Shown piece after piece: positions 48,930 to 60,010 of a stretch of DNA of 64,000 bases. Position numbers and translations under genes: made by a program. The notes beneath the pieces were generated by a model, which was not told where the DNA came from, ran no database searches, and saw only the letters and a program-made list of their open reading frames with translations. This stretch comes from Triatoma infestans (lineage: Eukaryota; Arthropoda; Insecta; Hemiptera; Reduviidae), in NCBI GenBank assembly GCA_011037195.1, contig JAAEAF010003071.1, positions 48,250 to 112,249 of the forward strand, given 5' to 3'. Positions within the stretch are counted from its first letter, which is position 1, and every line of letters begins with the position of its first letter.

Positions 48930-49855
48930 AACAATTGATTTTGGAGGGTTTTGGGGGGAAACAGTAACGTAAACTTTACTTACTTCAATTCAATGTATAG
49001 TTCTGTCACTTATACAATATTAATATACTGCAACGTTTTTCCCACTAAACTAGCTACTGCAACTAGTTTAAAGTGGGTTCGTATAGATAAAATACTCTAA
49101 ACTTCAATAAAGAAAACACCAATTATTGCTATACACAATAAATTACAAAATGCAACACTTAATAATAATTACTTCACAGTTTAAACCATAAAAGTTCATT
49201 TTGTTCACTTTTTATACACTTTCCAGAAACATACACTTCGTTTGTAACTGGAAAAACTCTTTGTGGTCCCTCTATTTATACCGGTAGAGAACCTTCTAGA
49301 CTCTTCTCAATAATTCCAGAGAGAACTAGAGCGCCGCCAGCGCTTCCTGCGGCCACTAAGAGAACCTTAGGTACCTGCCTTCTCTCCTAGATGGCACAAC
49401 TGGCTGCGTTACAATACGTTTACTGGCTACGTTTAGAAGCATTGCTAGAATTCCAAATTTGAAAGAAAAATCGGTAAAACGAAAGTGCATTTAATAATAA
49501 GGTTTTGGAATTAATCTCGAAAATGACTAAAACGATTTCCTTTAAACTTGGCACAGATGTAAATCTATCACTTTTTTTTGAAACTTATAAAAACAAAATT
49601 GATTGTAGCTAGTTTTGCGGGATTTGTGAAGTTAAATTTTGAAATATATGAGATAAGTTCTGTTATTGGCGTGCCCTTCACTTCCCTGCCTGTTTGGGTT
49701 TGTTTAGGTCGGGTTGGTAGTTGCCCCTCTACCACCATGTTAGGGGAAATGAGTAAAATTGGAAGTTTGGAGAAAATTTATCATTTTACGTATACTGTCA
49801 ATTGTACAGACAGAAGAGAAAGTAGTGTGAGTGTTTCACACCAGATTTTTCTTCT
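48930..49855 (-). repeat. R1 copy, minus strand, split by a solo LTR
   Basis: Left of the LTR it has gggttttggggggaaacag and cttatacaatattaatatac. Right of it come attccaaatttgaaagaaaaatcgg, aaacgatttcctttaaacttg and gtgtgagtgtttcacaccag, the R1 5' end inverted. Confidence 0.7.
49029..49413 (-). mobile_element. Solo LTR (385 bp) with ATAC target duplication
   Basis: ATAC lies on both sides (49025-49028 and 49414-49417). On the minus strand the LTR starts TGTAACGCAGCC and ends CGTTGCA, so TG...CA with inverted TGTAAC/GTTGCA. A TATA box (GGTATAAATAGAGGG) at about 49273-49287 and a polyadenylation-like TTTATTGAAG region near 49108 support this orientation. No internal sequence remains. Confidence 0.9.
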
Positions 49856-50088
49856 TTTTTTTTTTTTTAGTTTTATTATATTTACAAATCTATGTGCAAC
49901 ACAGAACAAATAATGGGTGTTGAAGTCTTGGTCATAGTCCAAAAACATTAACTATTAATTATTGTTCTCCACTGCCAAGAATGTCGCGCGGCCAACTCTA
50001 GCTTCCTTCTGACATACTCACATACTGGCAGCTCTTTATGACCGTTTTATCAGAAAGTGAGATAACAGGTAGTAAATAAAGTGGAAAG

Positions 50089-50181
50089 AATTATTTTTAT
50101 TTTAGCGAAATAACAGGTTAATCCCCCTCTTCTAATGCTAATAAATAAACTACGTATAAATTTATAAATATTTTATTTATT
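50089..50181 (+). repeat. About 93-bp direct repeat, copy 1
   Basis: aattatttttattttagcga through aacaggttaatccccctctt to actacgtataaatttataaa. Copy 2 is at 50827-50919, same orientation, differing at only a few bases. Confidence 0.9.
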
Positions 50182-50826
50182 ATTATTATAAAAATACTTT
50201 TATTTGACAAGGAGAAAAGTAGAAAAAACATACAAAGAGTAGTATTTACATACTGCAAAATCTACATGACATTACACAGTATTTGCTAGGGATGGCAAAA
50301 GCCGTCTCCGGAGTTTACTTCGAAATGATAATTTTCTCACAAAAAGAAAAAGAAAAACCTTCTATAAAAATAATATATCAATGTAATACAAAGGTGATCT
50401 ACTATGAATGAAGCATAATAAAACAATAATAAACGCATAATAAATACAATAAAAAACGAAAATATACTTATATAAAATTAGGTTAAAAGACTTGAATAAC
50501 ATAATATATATATATAAACAAGGATTTAAATTTTCTCTAACCTTTCCAAAAACTAAGAGGTGCTCAAATTTTGTTTGCATTTGGGAATAGACCCCCTCCA
50601 TTCAAACAACTGTGTCTAAACTAACATATTTCATAAAAACTATAAAACTTCCACTCGAAAAATTCAACGAACGAATCGGTAGATTTTCCTAAAATTTTAA
50701 TATGTTCACCACAATGCTTTAGAATATAATACTGCTAAAAATCACTAATTAAAACGATCAAGAAATCATTTTATAAACAAAAAGAACGAGAGCCGATCCT
50801 TACTCTAACTAGACTCGAAGAAAAAA
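50182..50826. other. AT-rich DNA between the 93-bp direct repeats
   Basis: No coding exon or recognised repeat family. Confidence 0.4.
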
Positions 50827-50919
50827 ATTATTTTTATTTTAGCGAAATAACAGGTTAATCCCCCCCTTCTAATGCTAATAAATAAACTACGTATAAATTA
50901 ATAAATATTTTATTTATTT
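50827..50919 (+). repeat. About 93-bp direct repeat, copy 2
   Basis: See copy 1 at 50089-50181. After this copy comes an R1 3'-block-like segment inverted (ttactactggtttgtgaccg, accggaaatacacg, at about 50935-51060) with a GT microsatellite at 51040-51057. Confidence 0.9.
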
Positions 50920-50934
50920 CCTTTATTTGTACTT

Positions 50935-51065
50935 TGTCTTACTACTGGTTTGTGACCGTGACAAATTTAATTGATTTTTTACCGGAAATACACGTTTTAT
51001 GTCGCGTAAATTTGAAATAGAGGCATTTCGGAAATTTATGTGTGTGTGTGTGTGTGTACAGAAAC
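50935..51065 (-). repeat. R1 3'-end fragment, minus strand, with (TG)n
   Basis: gtgacaaatttaattgattt, accggaaatacacgttttat and a TG run at about 51040-51057 follow the inverse R1 3' block order. Confidence 0.5.
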
Positions 51066-51284
51066 TTCAGATGCCTGTTATATTTCATTGAGCATCTTGT
51101 TTATTGACATATTATTATTAGGCATTCGTTATGCTTTTCATTATTGTAATGAAAATGGCGAGAGCCAGTAATAAATTCTCACAATAGAAAAGCTGAACTA
51201 GGTAGTTTCATTAGCAACCGCATCAAGGCGCCACCATCGCACTACCAAGCGCACTTCATCAACAACACCACTATATTTCTGAGT

Positions 51285-52275
51285 GAATCACTCACATGAC
51301 TTTCTTCTATTGCAATTTACATAGATATAATCGACAACTATTCTTCAAACTTATAATTTTTACAAAATAATTAGTTGCTCTCGATATTATGATATCGTAT
51401 ATTAAAGACTTCAAAAGAGTCTTCCATAGAAATGACTCTAAACTTAAATAAACGACTAATTTGAAGGAAGCATCATCTTTCCCTCTAAAATCAAGCTTCC
51501 AAGAGAAATGCTACCAACAGAAGTGGTAGGTCTCTGTCTATATAGTTAGTTTACTAAGTTTAATGAACTTCGATGATGACTTGATGGAGAATAGCGCAGA
51601 AAACTGAAACACACTGTTCAGTAATATCACAATTTCAGTCAACCAATTCTCACCAACCTCGGAATTTTGGCAACACATTTAATTGTAATTAATATTATGG
51701 AACAGTGCTAGGGTTACCCTAGGTCGTGGGGCCACAATAGATCCATGGGGTGGCAGTGGGGCTTGTAGCAGACCTCCACAGAAGATCCTCTAATCTAATT
51801 TAATATTATAAAGAAGACAGAATCCTATAATAAACGGAAGTTGGCCGTTCAGAGGAAAGCATAACCTCACCGGAAGTGAAATGATTTTTCCCGGTAAAAT
51901 ATCAAATAAAAATTGTAGTACTTTATTTATATAGTGGTATATCAATTTTTAAAAAATTTGTTGGAATCATTTTGGAGAAAATCACAAAAAACCGGTAAAA
52001 TCCATTCAGCAACGTGGCACTTCCGGTTGACGCAATTTTGACAGATAAGTAACTGTCGGATCCCATGGTGATACTTAAACGTAATGTCTTGCTTGAACTT
52101 TCTACGATTTTTTCATTTATGAGCGGCTATGCTGTTTCCATACACACACACATACACACACACACACAACTATTTTCGAAAAACCACTTTTTTGAACTCA
52201 GGGGACCTCAAAACGTGTATTTCCGGTAATAACTAGACATTTGAAAATTTGACAAGATCTGAATACTTTGCACTT
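51285..52275 (+). repeat. R1 copy, near full length
   Basis: It starts gtgaatcactcacatgactttc. Two internal units follow, with words gcacttccggttgacgcaat, gagcaaagcataac-like and gtaaaatatcaaataaaaat. Then come a CA stretch at 52140-52170 and the 3' block caggggacctcaaaacgtgt, tttccggtaataactagac. An R4 fragment (51706-51812) is inserted in it. Confidence 0.75.
51706..51812 (-). repeat. R4 repeat fragment inside R1
   Basis: On the minus strand it reads ttagattagaggatcttctg, then ggatctattgtggccccacg and tagggtaacc, similar in order to 25155-25245. Confidence 0.5.
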
Positions 52276-52707
52276 ATCAACAGTAAAATAATGTGCAAAT
52301 TATCAGATATCCCGATAATAAGATTGCAGGCTGCCAGCAAGAAATATATAGAGAAATATCCAAATAAGGTAGGGCCACCACTAAACAATAGAAAATATGT
52401 ATTACATAATTTTAAGTAATTAAATATTCTAATCATGGATCAAGAGTAAAATGCAAATATTTAACCATTATGTTAATGATATTCAATTCGTATAGAGATT
52501 TTTTGTTTTTGTTTTAAATTTATGAACTCATCATCTAAAGCGGTCCACCGTGATAATTATATTAATAATCCATTGTTAATAGTATTTTTTAATTGTGTAG
52601 GTTATAATTTTCTTCGCTTTATGATTATAATATATATAGGGCATATATTATATTATTCCCTTTTTTTTTGGCTTTATAAATTCTTTATTTTATACATTTT
52701 ATTGATA

Positions 52708-53087
52708 CAGTAAACTTCCGATTATCCGTGTGCGGATTATCCGTGCATGAATTTAATTTAAAAAAATGTATATGTATATGTATTTTTTCAAATATTTGCA
52801 ATGCTGATACTTCTTTGTTGGAGTACATCGACCAATGGAAATTCGAGTATAACGACATAATAGCTCTTCAGACAAATTCGAACTGATTATTAAAAAAATC
52901 ATTAAAAGATTCCTGCTAACAAACCAAAATCACAGATTTTCTTAATAATAATGAGCATTAAACATGTTAAAATAATTGTCTGCCTTAGAAATCTATAATA
53001 TGATGTATTTTAAAATAAATAATTATAGTTCGGATTATCCGTGCCGCCTCTCCCCACCATTAAGCCCGGGTAATGGGAAGCTTACTG
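52708..53087. mobile_element. pogo/Tigger-like MITE (380 bp), TA target site
   Basis: The left end is CAGTAAACTTCCGATTATCCGTG. The right end inverted reads CAGTAAGCTTCCCATTACCCGGG. TA flanks both sides. Inner copies of CGGATTATCCGTGC occur at 52733-52745 and 53031-53044. This terminus and the GATTATCCG words are known from pogo/Tigger elements. No transposase is encoded. Confidence 0.9.
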
Positions 53088-53479
53088 TATTGACGTTTCG
53101 ACCCATTAATTAATGGTAATTTTCAAAATATATCTGTATAAAATTATATACAGCATTAAGTGTTGCTGAACTTTACAATTTATTGTATTATGAGTTTGAA
53201 GATAATTTATATTATTTATAAAGGGCTCAAACAATAAAAAATATTCCATTATAAAACCTAAACTATCAAAAATTATAAAATAAAAACAGGAAAACAATAA
53301 AAAATACTTTTAATGTTATGACAATTATTACAGTCAGTAAGAAAAAAAAAAATTAAAAAAAAAACTAGTTTCTTAAATTTACGACAATATCAAAGATGGT
53401 TAGTACATAAGGTTAGAATATTGTGAAATTGTAGAAATTTTTGTAAGTGACCATTAATTAATGGGTGAAAACGTCAATA
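53088..53479. mobile_element. MITE-like element with TGACGTTT termini
   Basis: The ends are attgacgtttcgacccattaattaatggt and accattaattaatgggtgaaaacgtcaatat, an inverted pair of about 30 bp. The left end abuts the pogo-like MITE, so one may have inserted next to or in the other. The interior is AT-rich with no coding sequence. Class unknown. Confidence 0.65.
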
Positions 53480-54249
53480 TCAACTAAAAATATAAAATAA
53501 AGAATTTACAAGACCATAAAAGGGAATAATTAATCTATTACTAATATTTTTTTTTTTAAGGTATTTTCATTAAGATTTAGTAGAAAATGATTAAAGTAAT
53601 TAATATATAAATACTATGGGCATGATAAAATGAATAACTTGTCACTTTCAGCGGTGAGAAGTGCAGCATGCTTGAGAACCTTCACTGTCGATAACATAAC
53701 AATCTAAATTGTAAACAGTAGCCGGTGGGAGGGGAGGAGTGGCAGAAAACTCTTTTCAAAATTATAATTACATCGCCAGCTTTTTGTTAAACACCATCAT
53801 GAATTATATTAAAGTTAATTAACTCCTACTTTATAAAAGTTATAAATTATTGTAGAAAATATAAAATTATTCCTCATAAAAAAAACAAACAAATTAAATG
53901 AAAAATAAAAAAAGAAAAAGGGAAACAGATCATTAAATGGAAAATATATCATACAGCTGACTTGACAGATTGAAATTATGAATTTATTTTTAATAAATCA
54001 TTGAAAGTATTATGATATTTTATTTACTAATCATTTAATGAAACAATATTCCACTAATTTTTATTATTTCTAAATGTTTAGGATTTTTGACAATCAAATA
54101 TTTGTTCTTTTGTTTTCTTATAAATATATTTCACTTCTCTCTTTAATGCTCTCTCTTGGGAATATTGAATAATCTTAATGTATAGTTTTTCATTTACGCG
54201 GAATCCACCACAATCATTAAATAAAACCACTTTAGCCAAAAGGAGAGGC
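53480..54249. other. AT-rich intronic DNA without recognised genes
   Basis: Nothing recognised. Confidence 0.45.
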
Positions 54250-54254
54250 CCCAT

Positions 54255-54588
54255 TGTAACAGGATCCGAAGAGAGGGATCCAAAGCAGAGAGAGAGATGG
54301 AGACAGACTCACACACTAGTTAGGCCAGACTAGAGTGGGAGAAACTGCTTAAATGCAGCTGTGTCAGCCCGTTAGGAGGGAGTCTACAGACAGTCTTGCA
54401 GTAGAGTTCATATAGCAGCCACAACGCGTCATCAACATTTCTCTTACCTCTCACTACCATTGTATATATTTTAGCGTAAAGTCCAGGCAGTTTGTGCTAC
54501 TTTTCGATTATACAGTGTTCACCCATACTTCTAGTTTATTTATCTTTATCAATACAGCCTATTTTTTCTCCTTCTGAAACCCATTACA
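54255..54588 (+). mobile_element. Solo LTR (334 bp) with CCCAT target duplication
   Basis: CCCAT stands on both sides (54250-54254 and 54589-54593). The LTR reads TGTAACAGGATCC to CCATTACA. The U3 is rich in GAGAGAG, and a GTGGGAGAAACTGCTTAAATG stretch is the counterpart of the TATA zone in the other LTRs. No internal sequence. It is the cleanest target duplication among the LTRs. Confidence 0.9.
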
Positions 54589-54684
54589 CCCATTGTATTG
54601 TTCTTTGGTATTATTAACACATTAAGCTTATCTATAAATGAATGGAGTTCCCAGTAAAGGATATAGAGGGGCAAAAAATCTGGT

Positions 54685-55605
54685 GTGAAACACACATATG
54701 ACATACTTTCCATCCAATTAATACAATCTAATTAAACAAATTTTCTATGAAATTGCAATGTTTAGGATGTATTAAGCTATAAAAATTGTGGAGGGGGTTC
54801 TATATATAAACCTTAGGGACACTATGGGCGTCCTCTGTCTCATGGGCCATATATCTTCAGTTTAAATTTAAAAGACCCCCCCCCCCTACCTACTAAAATC
54901 ATTTTTTTTGTTTTTGTTTTGTGCAAAATGTTTCAAATAAAAATGATCGCTTTATATCTGTGTAGTGAGCATTCATGTTTAAAGAATATAGTTATAGTCA
55001 TTTCTGGGAAAACTCCAAATGATTCAGAAACCCATCATGTAAAGTCGCACTTCCGGGTAACCGATTTTCATCAAATTTGGAATTCTATCCATGTTTTTAA
55101 CGAATAATAATATTATATATGGTAAAACCATACATTGTACTAAAGTGACACTTTGGGGCAAAGCATAATGGGCTACCTCAGAAATCCCCAAAAAATCAAT
55201 TTCCTGGGAAAATGATTTAAATAAAAGTTTTAGATATTTATGGATGTAAAATATTATACGAAGTTGGAGAAAATCGTTGAAGTCTTTTTTGAGTAAATCG
55301 TTAAAAATTGGAAAAAAAAAACAGTAAAGTCGCACTTCCGGTTGATGGATTTTGCACGCAACTTCCTGTCAGTTGCGGTAGTAGTGCCCAAACGGAATAC
55401 CAAGTTTGAGTTCTCTGCGATTTTTCGTTTTTGAGAAGTTTTGTTTTAATACACACATACAAGTATATATCCTGGCCATTTGATAAAAATATTTTTTTTT
55501 TTTACTCTAAGGACTTCAAAATATTTATTTTTCGATGAAACACAAAATTCGAAAATTAGATACAAACGCGATACTTGCTGTTACCGGAAGTAAGAGGAAG
55601 TAAAA
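54685..55605 (+). repeat. R1 copy, near full length
   Basis: It begins aaatctggtgtgaaacacac, then has gtcgcacttccgggtaaccg and, about 260 bp later, gtcgcacttccggttgatgg. Between them are actttggggcaaagcataat and aaataaaagttttagatatt. The 3' block has ctctaaggacttcaaaat and ccggaagtaagaggaagtaa. Confidence 0.8.
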
Positions 55606-56088
55606 ATCTGGTGTAAAGCCACTCAAACTTCATTCTTAATACTCTTCTTAATATACAGAAAAGCTAAATTTTCTTGAAATTTCAATTTTTTTTCTCATTT
55701 TGCTAACATAAATACACAAGTGGCGGGTGTACAAGTGCCAACATACCCACCGAGCACGTAGAAAATGATTACGCTGTGGAGAGTGCCAATATTACTGAAC
55801 AAACATATTTGAAATTTAACGTCTCTAATTCTTCAAAAGAAAGTAAAATCAATTTTTTTTCAGAACATTGACATATCTAAATACACGACATAACAGATAG
55901 TTACATCTATTATATGTACACAGTTCATGGCAGAACCATACCATTGTACTGAAGTGGTACTTTAGAGGAATGCTTGATTTGTTATTGTTTTCCTCTAAAC
56001 CCCGAAAAAAACATATTTTCACGGAAGAATATACCAAATAAAAGTGATAAGTAGTTATTAATGTAAACAGTATACGAAGTTTTTTACT
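55606..56088 (+). repeat. R1 copy, 5' part, head-to-tail with the previous copy
   Basis: It starts aatctggtgtaaagccactc directly after the 3' end of the copy at 54685-55605. It breaks off near 56088, where a minus-strand copy begins. Confidence 0.7.
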
Positions 56089-56755
56089 AAGTATTGTAAT
56101 CGTGTCCAATTTTCGATATCTAGTTTTCACCGGAAATATCGGTTTTGAGGTCCCCTGAGTCCAAAAAAGTGGTTTTTAACAAATAGTCTATGTGTGTGTG
56201 AGTCTGTGTGTATGTGAACAACATAGTTCAAAAACGGAAAACCATAGAAATTTGAAACTTGATATTACGTTTAGGTATCACCATGGGATCTGACGGTGCG
56301 TTATGTGTCAATATTCCTCACGGAAGTTACCACATTTACTACAGTTTGTTTTACGTTTTTTGCGATTTCTTCAAAAATGGTCCAAATGATTTTCTTTAAA
56401 TTGGTTATCAACTTACACAACAAAGAGTTAAAACGTTATTGAAACACATTTCTCCGGGAAAATTCATAAGGGTACTTCAGGGGGTAGGGTGTGGTTACAA
56501 TTTCCTCTAAAGTGGTATCATAGTTGATTATACAATTCTATCATCCAAACGAAATTAATCAGAAATAAATAGATGGTCAAAATCCGCAGTTTTAAAAAAA
56601 TTAGTAAGCCGGAAGTGCGCTTTTACTGAACAGTTTTTTTCAGTTTTTGACCAATTTCTTTATATTTGGTACACAAACTATAAAATTTGTCAATTATAAT
56701 TTTGAGAACTTGAGTAAGAGAAAGTTGTGTGAGTGTTTCACACCAGATTTTTTTA
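56089..56755 (-). repeat. R1 copy, minus strand
   Basis: It reads actaagtattgtaatcgtgt, ttcaccggaaatatcggttt, gaggtcccctgagtcc, a TG microsatellite, ccatgggatctgacggtgcg and ends gtgtgagtgtttcacaccag. It is tail-to-tail with the plus copy on its left. Confidence 0.85.
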
Positions 56756-57065
56756 AGTTTGAGACGTTTTCGAGAAAATTGCGGAAAAAAATTGAAAACA
56801 TAAAAATAGTAAAGTCACATTTCGGGTTGATGGATTTTCGTCCGAAATCTTCTTGTCAGATGTGGTGATAGTAAGTATCTTAAACGGAATACCCAGTTTG
56901 AGTTCTCTGCGATTTTTCATTTTTGACATATTTTTTCACACGAATATTTTTTTCGTACAGACAGACTATTCACTAAAAATATTTTTTTCGTAGATACTCC
57001 CGTGGACTTTGAAAATTTGACATGATCACAATACTTCCTCTTACTAGGAGGGCAAACAAAAAAAT
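56756..57065 (+). repeat. R1 3' part, plus strand
   Basis: It follows directly on the 5' end of the inverted copy. It has gacgttttcgagaaaattgc, cacatttcgggttgatggat and ccagtttgagttctctgcg, and ends gatcacaatacttcctctta. Confidence 0.75.
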
Positions 57066-57362
57066 AATGTGATACAATTACACTTGTAGATTTACAGGAG
57101 ATAACCATTGATCAATTTCAAATTTGATCTTTTTGGATTGATGCTATTCACACAAACATATCTCCTATAAAAACCTTTATTTTGAATTTATGAAAGCTCA
57201 AGACATAAATTTTCGATGAAAACTCATTATCTAAACTATGACATCATCAAAATATCTCCTATTCTGCATAAGAGAAGAACGTAAGAAGAAAATTTTAATT
57301 TCTGCCTCAGTTTTTAGAAAATTAAAAATAAAGTCGGCCAGTTCATTTATAAATTCATTAAA

Positions 57363-57393
<31 letters not shown>

Positions 57394-57820
57394 GTAAACT
57401 CGATATAATACTCTGTAACAATAAAAAGACTAACACATCTTGGATTAGTTTGGGATACAATTTCCGAATAAGGTATACTTCATCTTCTCTGCTGTTATTC
57501 CTTTGGCAGCACATCCTATCAATATATTTACTTAGGTTGTTAGTTTTTCTTTTGATGTTCTTACTCTTTTATTTAGCCCTCCTTACTTTATTCTTTAGCC
57601 AACTTGAATTACAATCTAATTCTAAGAGTAAAGAGTATGTCTGTCCGATTCTTTCATCAACTTTCTTATGTACAATAAAAGTATTGGATGTTGGAGCCAT
57701 TTAATTTGGTAAAAATTGTGGTATTTGATAATATTGATACATAAGATAATTTGATAATATTGATTCAAGGATAACTGTGTGTATGTGTGTACGTGGTTTG
57801 TGTATATATATTTGTATGAT
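57066..57820. other. AT-rich intronic DNA; (TAA)n microsatellite
   Basis: It has a TAA microsatellite at 57367-57393. Another faint R1 3' block lies at about 57130-57290 (gatgaaaactcattatc, aaatatctcctattctgcat). No coding exon recognised. Confidence 0.45.
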
Positions 57821-57893
57821 GGTCTTCACTAAGTAACGAGACAATTTACTGTAGCTCACAATAACGATTTATTTAATCAATACAAAATTTCGG

Positions 57894-59194
57894 CTACTTT
57901 TCAACATAGTCTCCAGCAATATTTATATACTCGTTCCATCGTTCTTCTAATTTGTATATGCCACTAGCATAAAATTCTTTGGATTGATCTCGAAGCCAAT
58001 TTTGCACCTGATTTTTAACTTCTGCATTGGATTGAAAATGGTTGTTGTGATGGTTGGTTCCGCAGAGCTGGAAAGCATCAGAGACATTTTCCGTGGGAGC
58101 CTGCTTCATTTTTGAACTATTGTTCACGTTTTTTTCATGGTGATTGGTTTCCCTACATATTTGCATAAATATCTCACTTGATAGCATCTTTAGTCTGTCA
58201 GCGTTTGATTGAACTGTATAGATTTCAACCACTTTTTCAGGAATCTTGGCGTCCTTCCGGGTATCCAACAACAAGAACAGTACTTAATAATGACATCTAT
58301 AACATGAGACCATATTATATTATGCATAGGGCCAGCAATTGATGTGTAACTGATGGGTTGAGAGAAGACTTGGGTACCTAGTATCGGGACCCCACTTTTT
58401 GAAGTGTTTCTTGAGCTGACTGTGCCGCGAGTGGGCGCGCGTTGTCTTGAACCAAAATCATGCCTTTAGTCAAGAGTCTACGACGTTTCGTTCGAATGGC
58501 AGGCCACACTTTGTATTTGAGCATATCATTGTAATAATGGTTGTTGATGGTTCTTTGCTCTTCGAGATAGTCACAATAAATAGGCCACTGCGATTCCTAG
58601 AATACTGTAAGCATGACCTTACCTGCAAACGGTCTTAAATTTCTTTCGAGTGGGAGAACATGTATGCTTCCACTCAAGGCTTTGACGCTTAGACTCCGGC
58701 TCAAAATGGTGTATCCATGTTTCACCACATGTTGCAATTCTACCGAAAAATTCTTTTTCAATTAAACAACGTCCTATCAACTGTGTCTGATTTGAAACCT
58801 GGTTTATTTGTAGGCGTCCGTAAGTTGTCTTGGAACCCATCTCGCATAAGTTTTTTTGTACTGCAGCGTATTCTGAATAATGTTATGGACAGTTCCAATA
58901 CTCGCATGCACTTCATCAGTTATCAGTTCAACAGTAATACGCCTGTTCTCATGCGAGTTTCGTGGGAGGAAGTTACAACTTCACTTCAACGGTCGTCCAC
59001 TTCGCTGCTTGTCACAGACACACGGCCACTTTTAAACTGTTCTACCCATTTGAAACATTCGAACGGTTCAGACAATTATTCCCGTACATTTAAACATTCT
59101 TCTGGATTTCACTACCTTTGATACCCTCTGCAACTAAAAATCTAATCACTGAGCGTTATTCTTCCGAGGTGCACTGCTCGAGCGGACTTGCCAT
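57894..59194 (-). pseudogene. mariner transposase (C), broken by stops, shifts and an insertion
   Basis: From the ATG at 59194 the reading starts MASPLEQCTSEE and hits stops early. HTH-domain words (SVIRFLVAEGIKGSEI) follow. About 58619-58840 carries CGETWIHHFEPESKRQ with the first catalytic region (the Asp of GDETW is Gly-Glu-shifted here: CGETW). QDNARP lies at about 58440. Then foreign sequence comes in, and the C-terminus NHFQSNAEV, NWLRDQSKEFYASGIY and GDYVEK at 57894-58050 closes the protein. The role in live relatives is cut-and-paste transposition. Confidence 0.85.
58130..58395 (-). repeat. Inverted duplicate, copy 1 (inside mariner C)
   Basis: The minus strand of this stretch is nearly identical to 59758-60010 plus. 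Shared text includes gatactaggtacccaagtct, ttgctggccctatgcataat, ccggaaggacgccaagattc and ggaaaccaatcaccatgaa. It does not belong to mariner and splits the transposase frame. Confidence 0.9.
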
Positions 59195-59757
59195 TGTTGT
59201 TAACTGAATACATTTGAGGTTATGCTTACCAAATACTCTCGAACAACTGATGAGAAACTAAGTACAAGGATGCCAACTTACGCACTGAAACTATTGTATT
59301 TATTAAACAAACCGTTTCTGAGCGGCAGCGATTTGTCTCGTTACTTAGTGAATATTCGTATATATATACATGTTGATGACGGATTTATGTAAATATATTA
59401 TACTGTGTAGGCCAAACACATTAATTACTAAAGTGTAATATCATCATAATTAATGATCCTTCTAAATAAGTATTCAGCTTTATTTTATAGTTCGGACTAC
59501 TGTGTACTCGCCCTCTTCATATATTATGTTAAATATCATTAAATATACTTCTACATTATTTGCAAAAGTGTATACATTATTTAATGATGCACTTACAGAA
59601 TCGAAAAATAAATCGTTTTCGAATAGACTAGAGCGATCAATGTGTGTACATTCATCACCTCTAGCTACTTTTTCGGGAGGACTATGGTGGACTACGACAT
59701 AGGATCTTACTACTAATTCAGAGTTTTCATGATTTGAAACGGTTGTAGATACTACTT

Positions 59758-60010
59758 CCCGATACTAGGTACCCAAGTCTTCTCTTAACCCATCAATTAC
59801 ACATCAATTGCTGGCCCTATGCATAATATAATATGGTCTCATGTTATTGATGTCGTTATTAAGTACTGTTCTTGTTGACCCGGAAGGACGCCAAGATTCC
59901 TGAAAAAGTGGTTGAAATCTATACAGTTCAATCAAACACTTGACAGACTAAAGATGCTATCAAGTGAGATATTTATGCAAATATGTAGGGAAACCAATCA
60001 CCATGAAATT
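59758..60010 (+). repeat. Inverted duplicate, copy 2 (outside mariner C)
   Basis: It matches 58130-58395 inverted, with a few substitutions and small gaps. It continues on both sides into sequence that copy 1 lacks, so copy 2 may be the source, or both may be fragments of a larger repeat. I do not recognise any protein in it. Confidence 0.85.

Larger units (their letters stand above)
57825..59352 (-). mobile_element. mariner element C, interrupted and dead
   Basis: The TIRs are TTCACTAAGTAACGAGACAA (left) and its inverse at the right. Length is 1528 bp, of which about 270-310 bp (about 58086-58395) is foreign. Without it the element would be about 1.2-1.25 kb, usual for mariner. It is a different lineage from A and B (ETWIHHFEPESKRQS against ETWVAHYTPETKRQS). 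I could not confirm a TA on the left. Confidence 0.85.
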
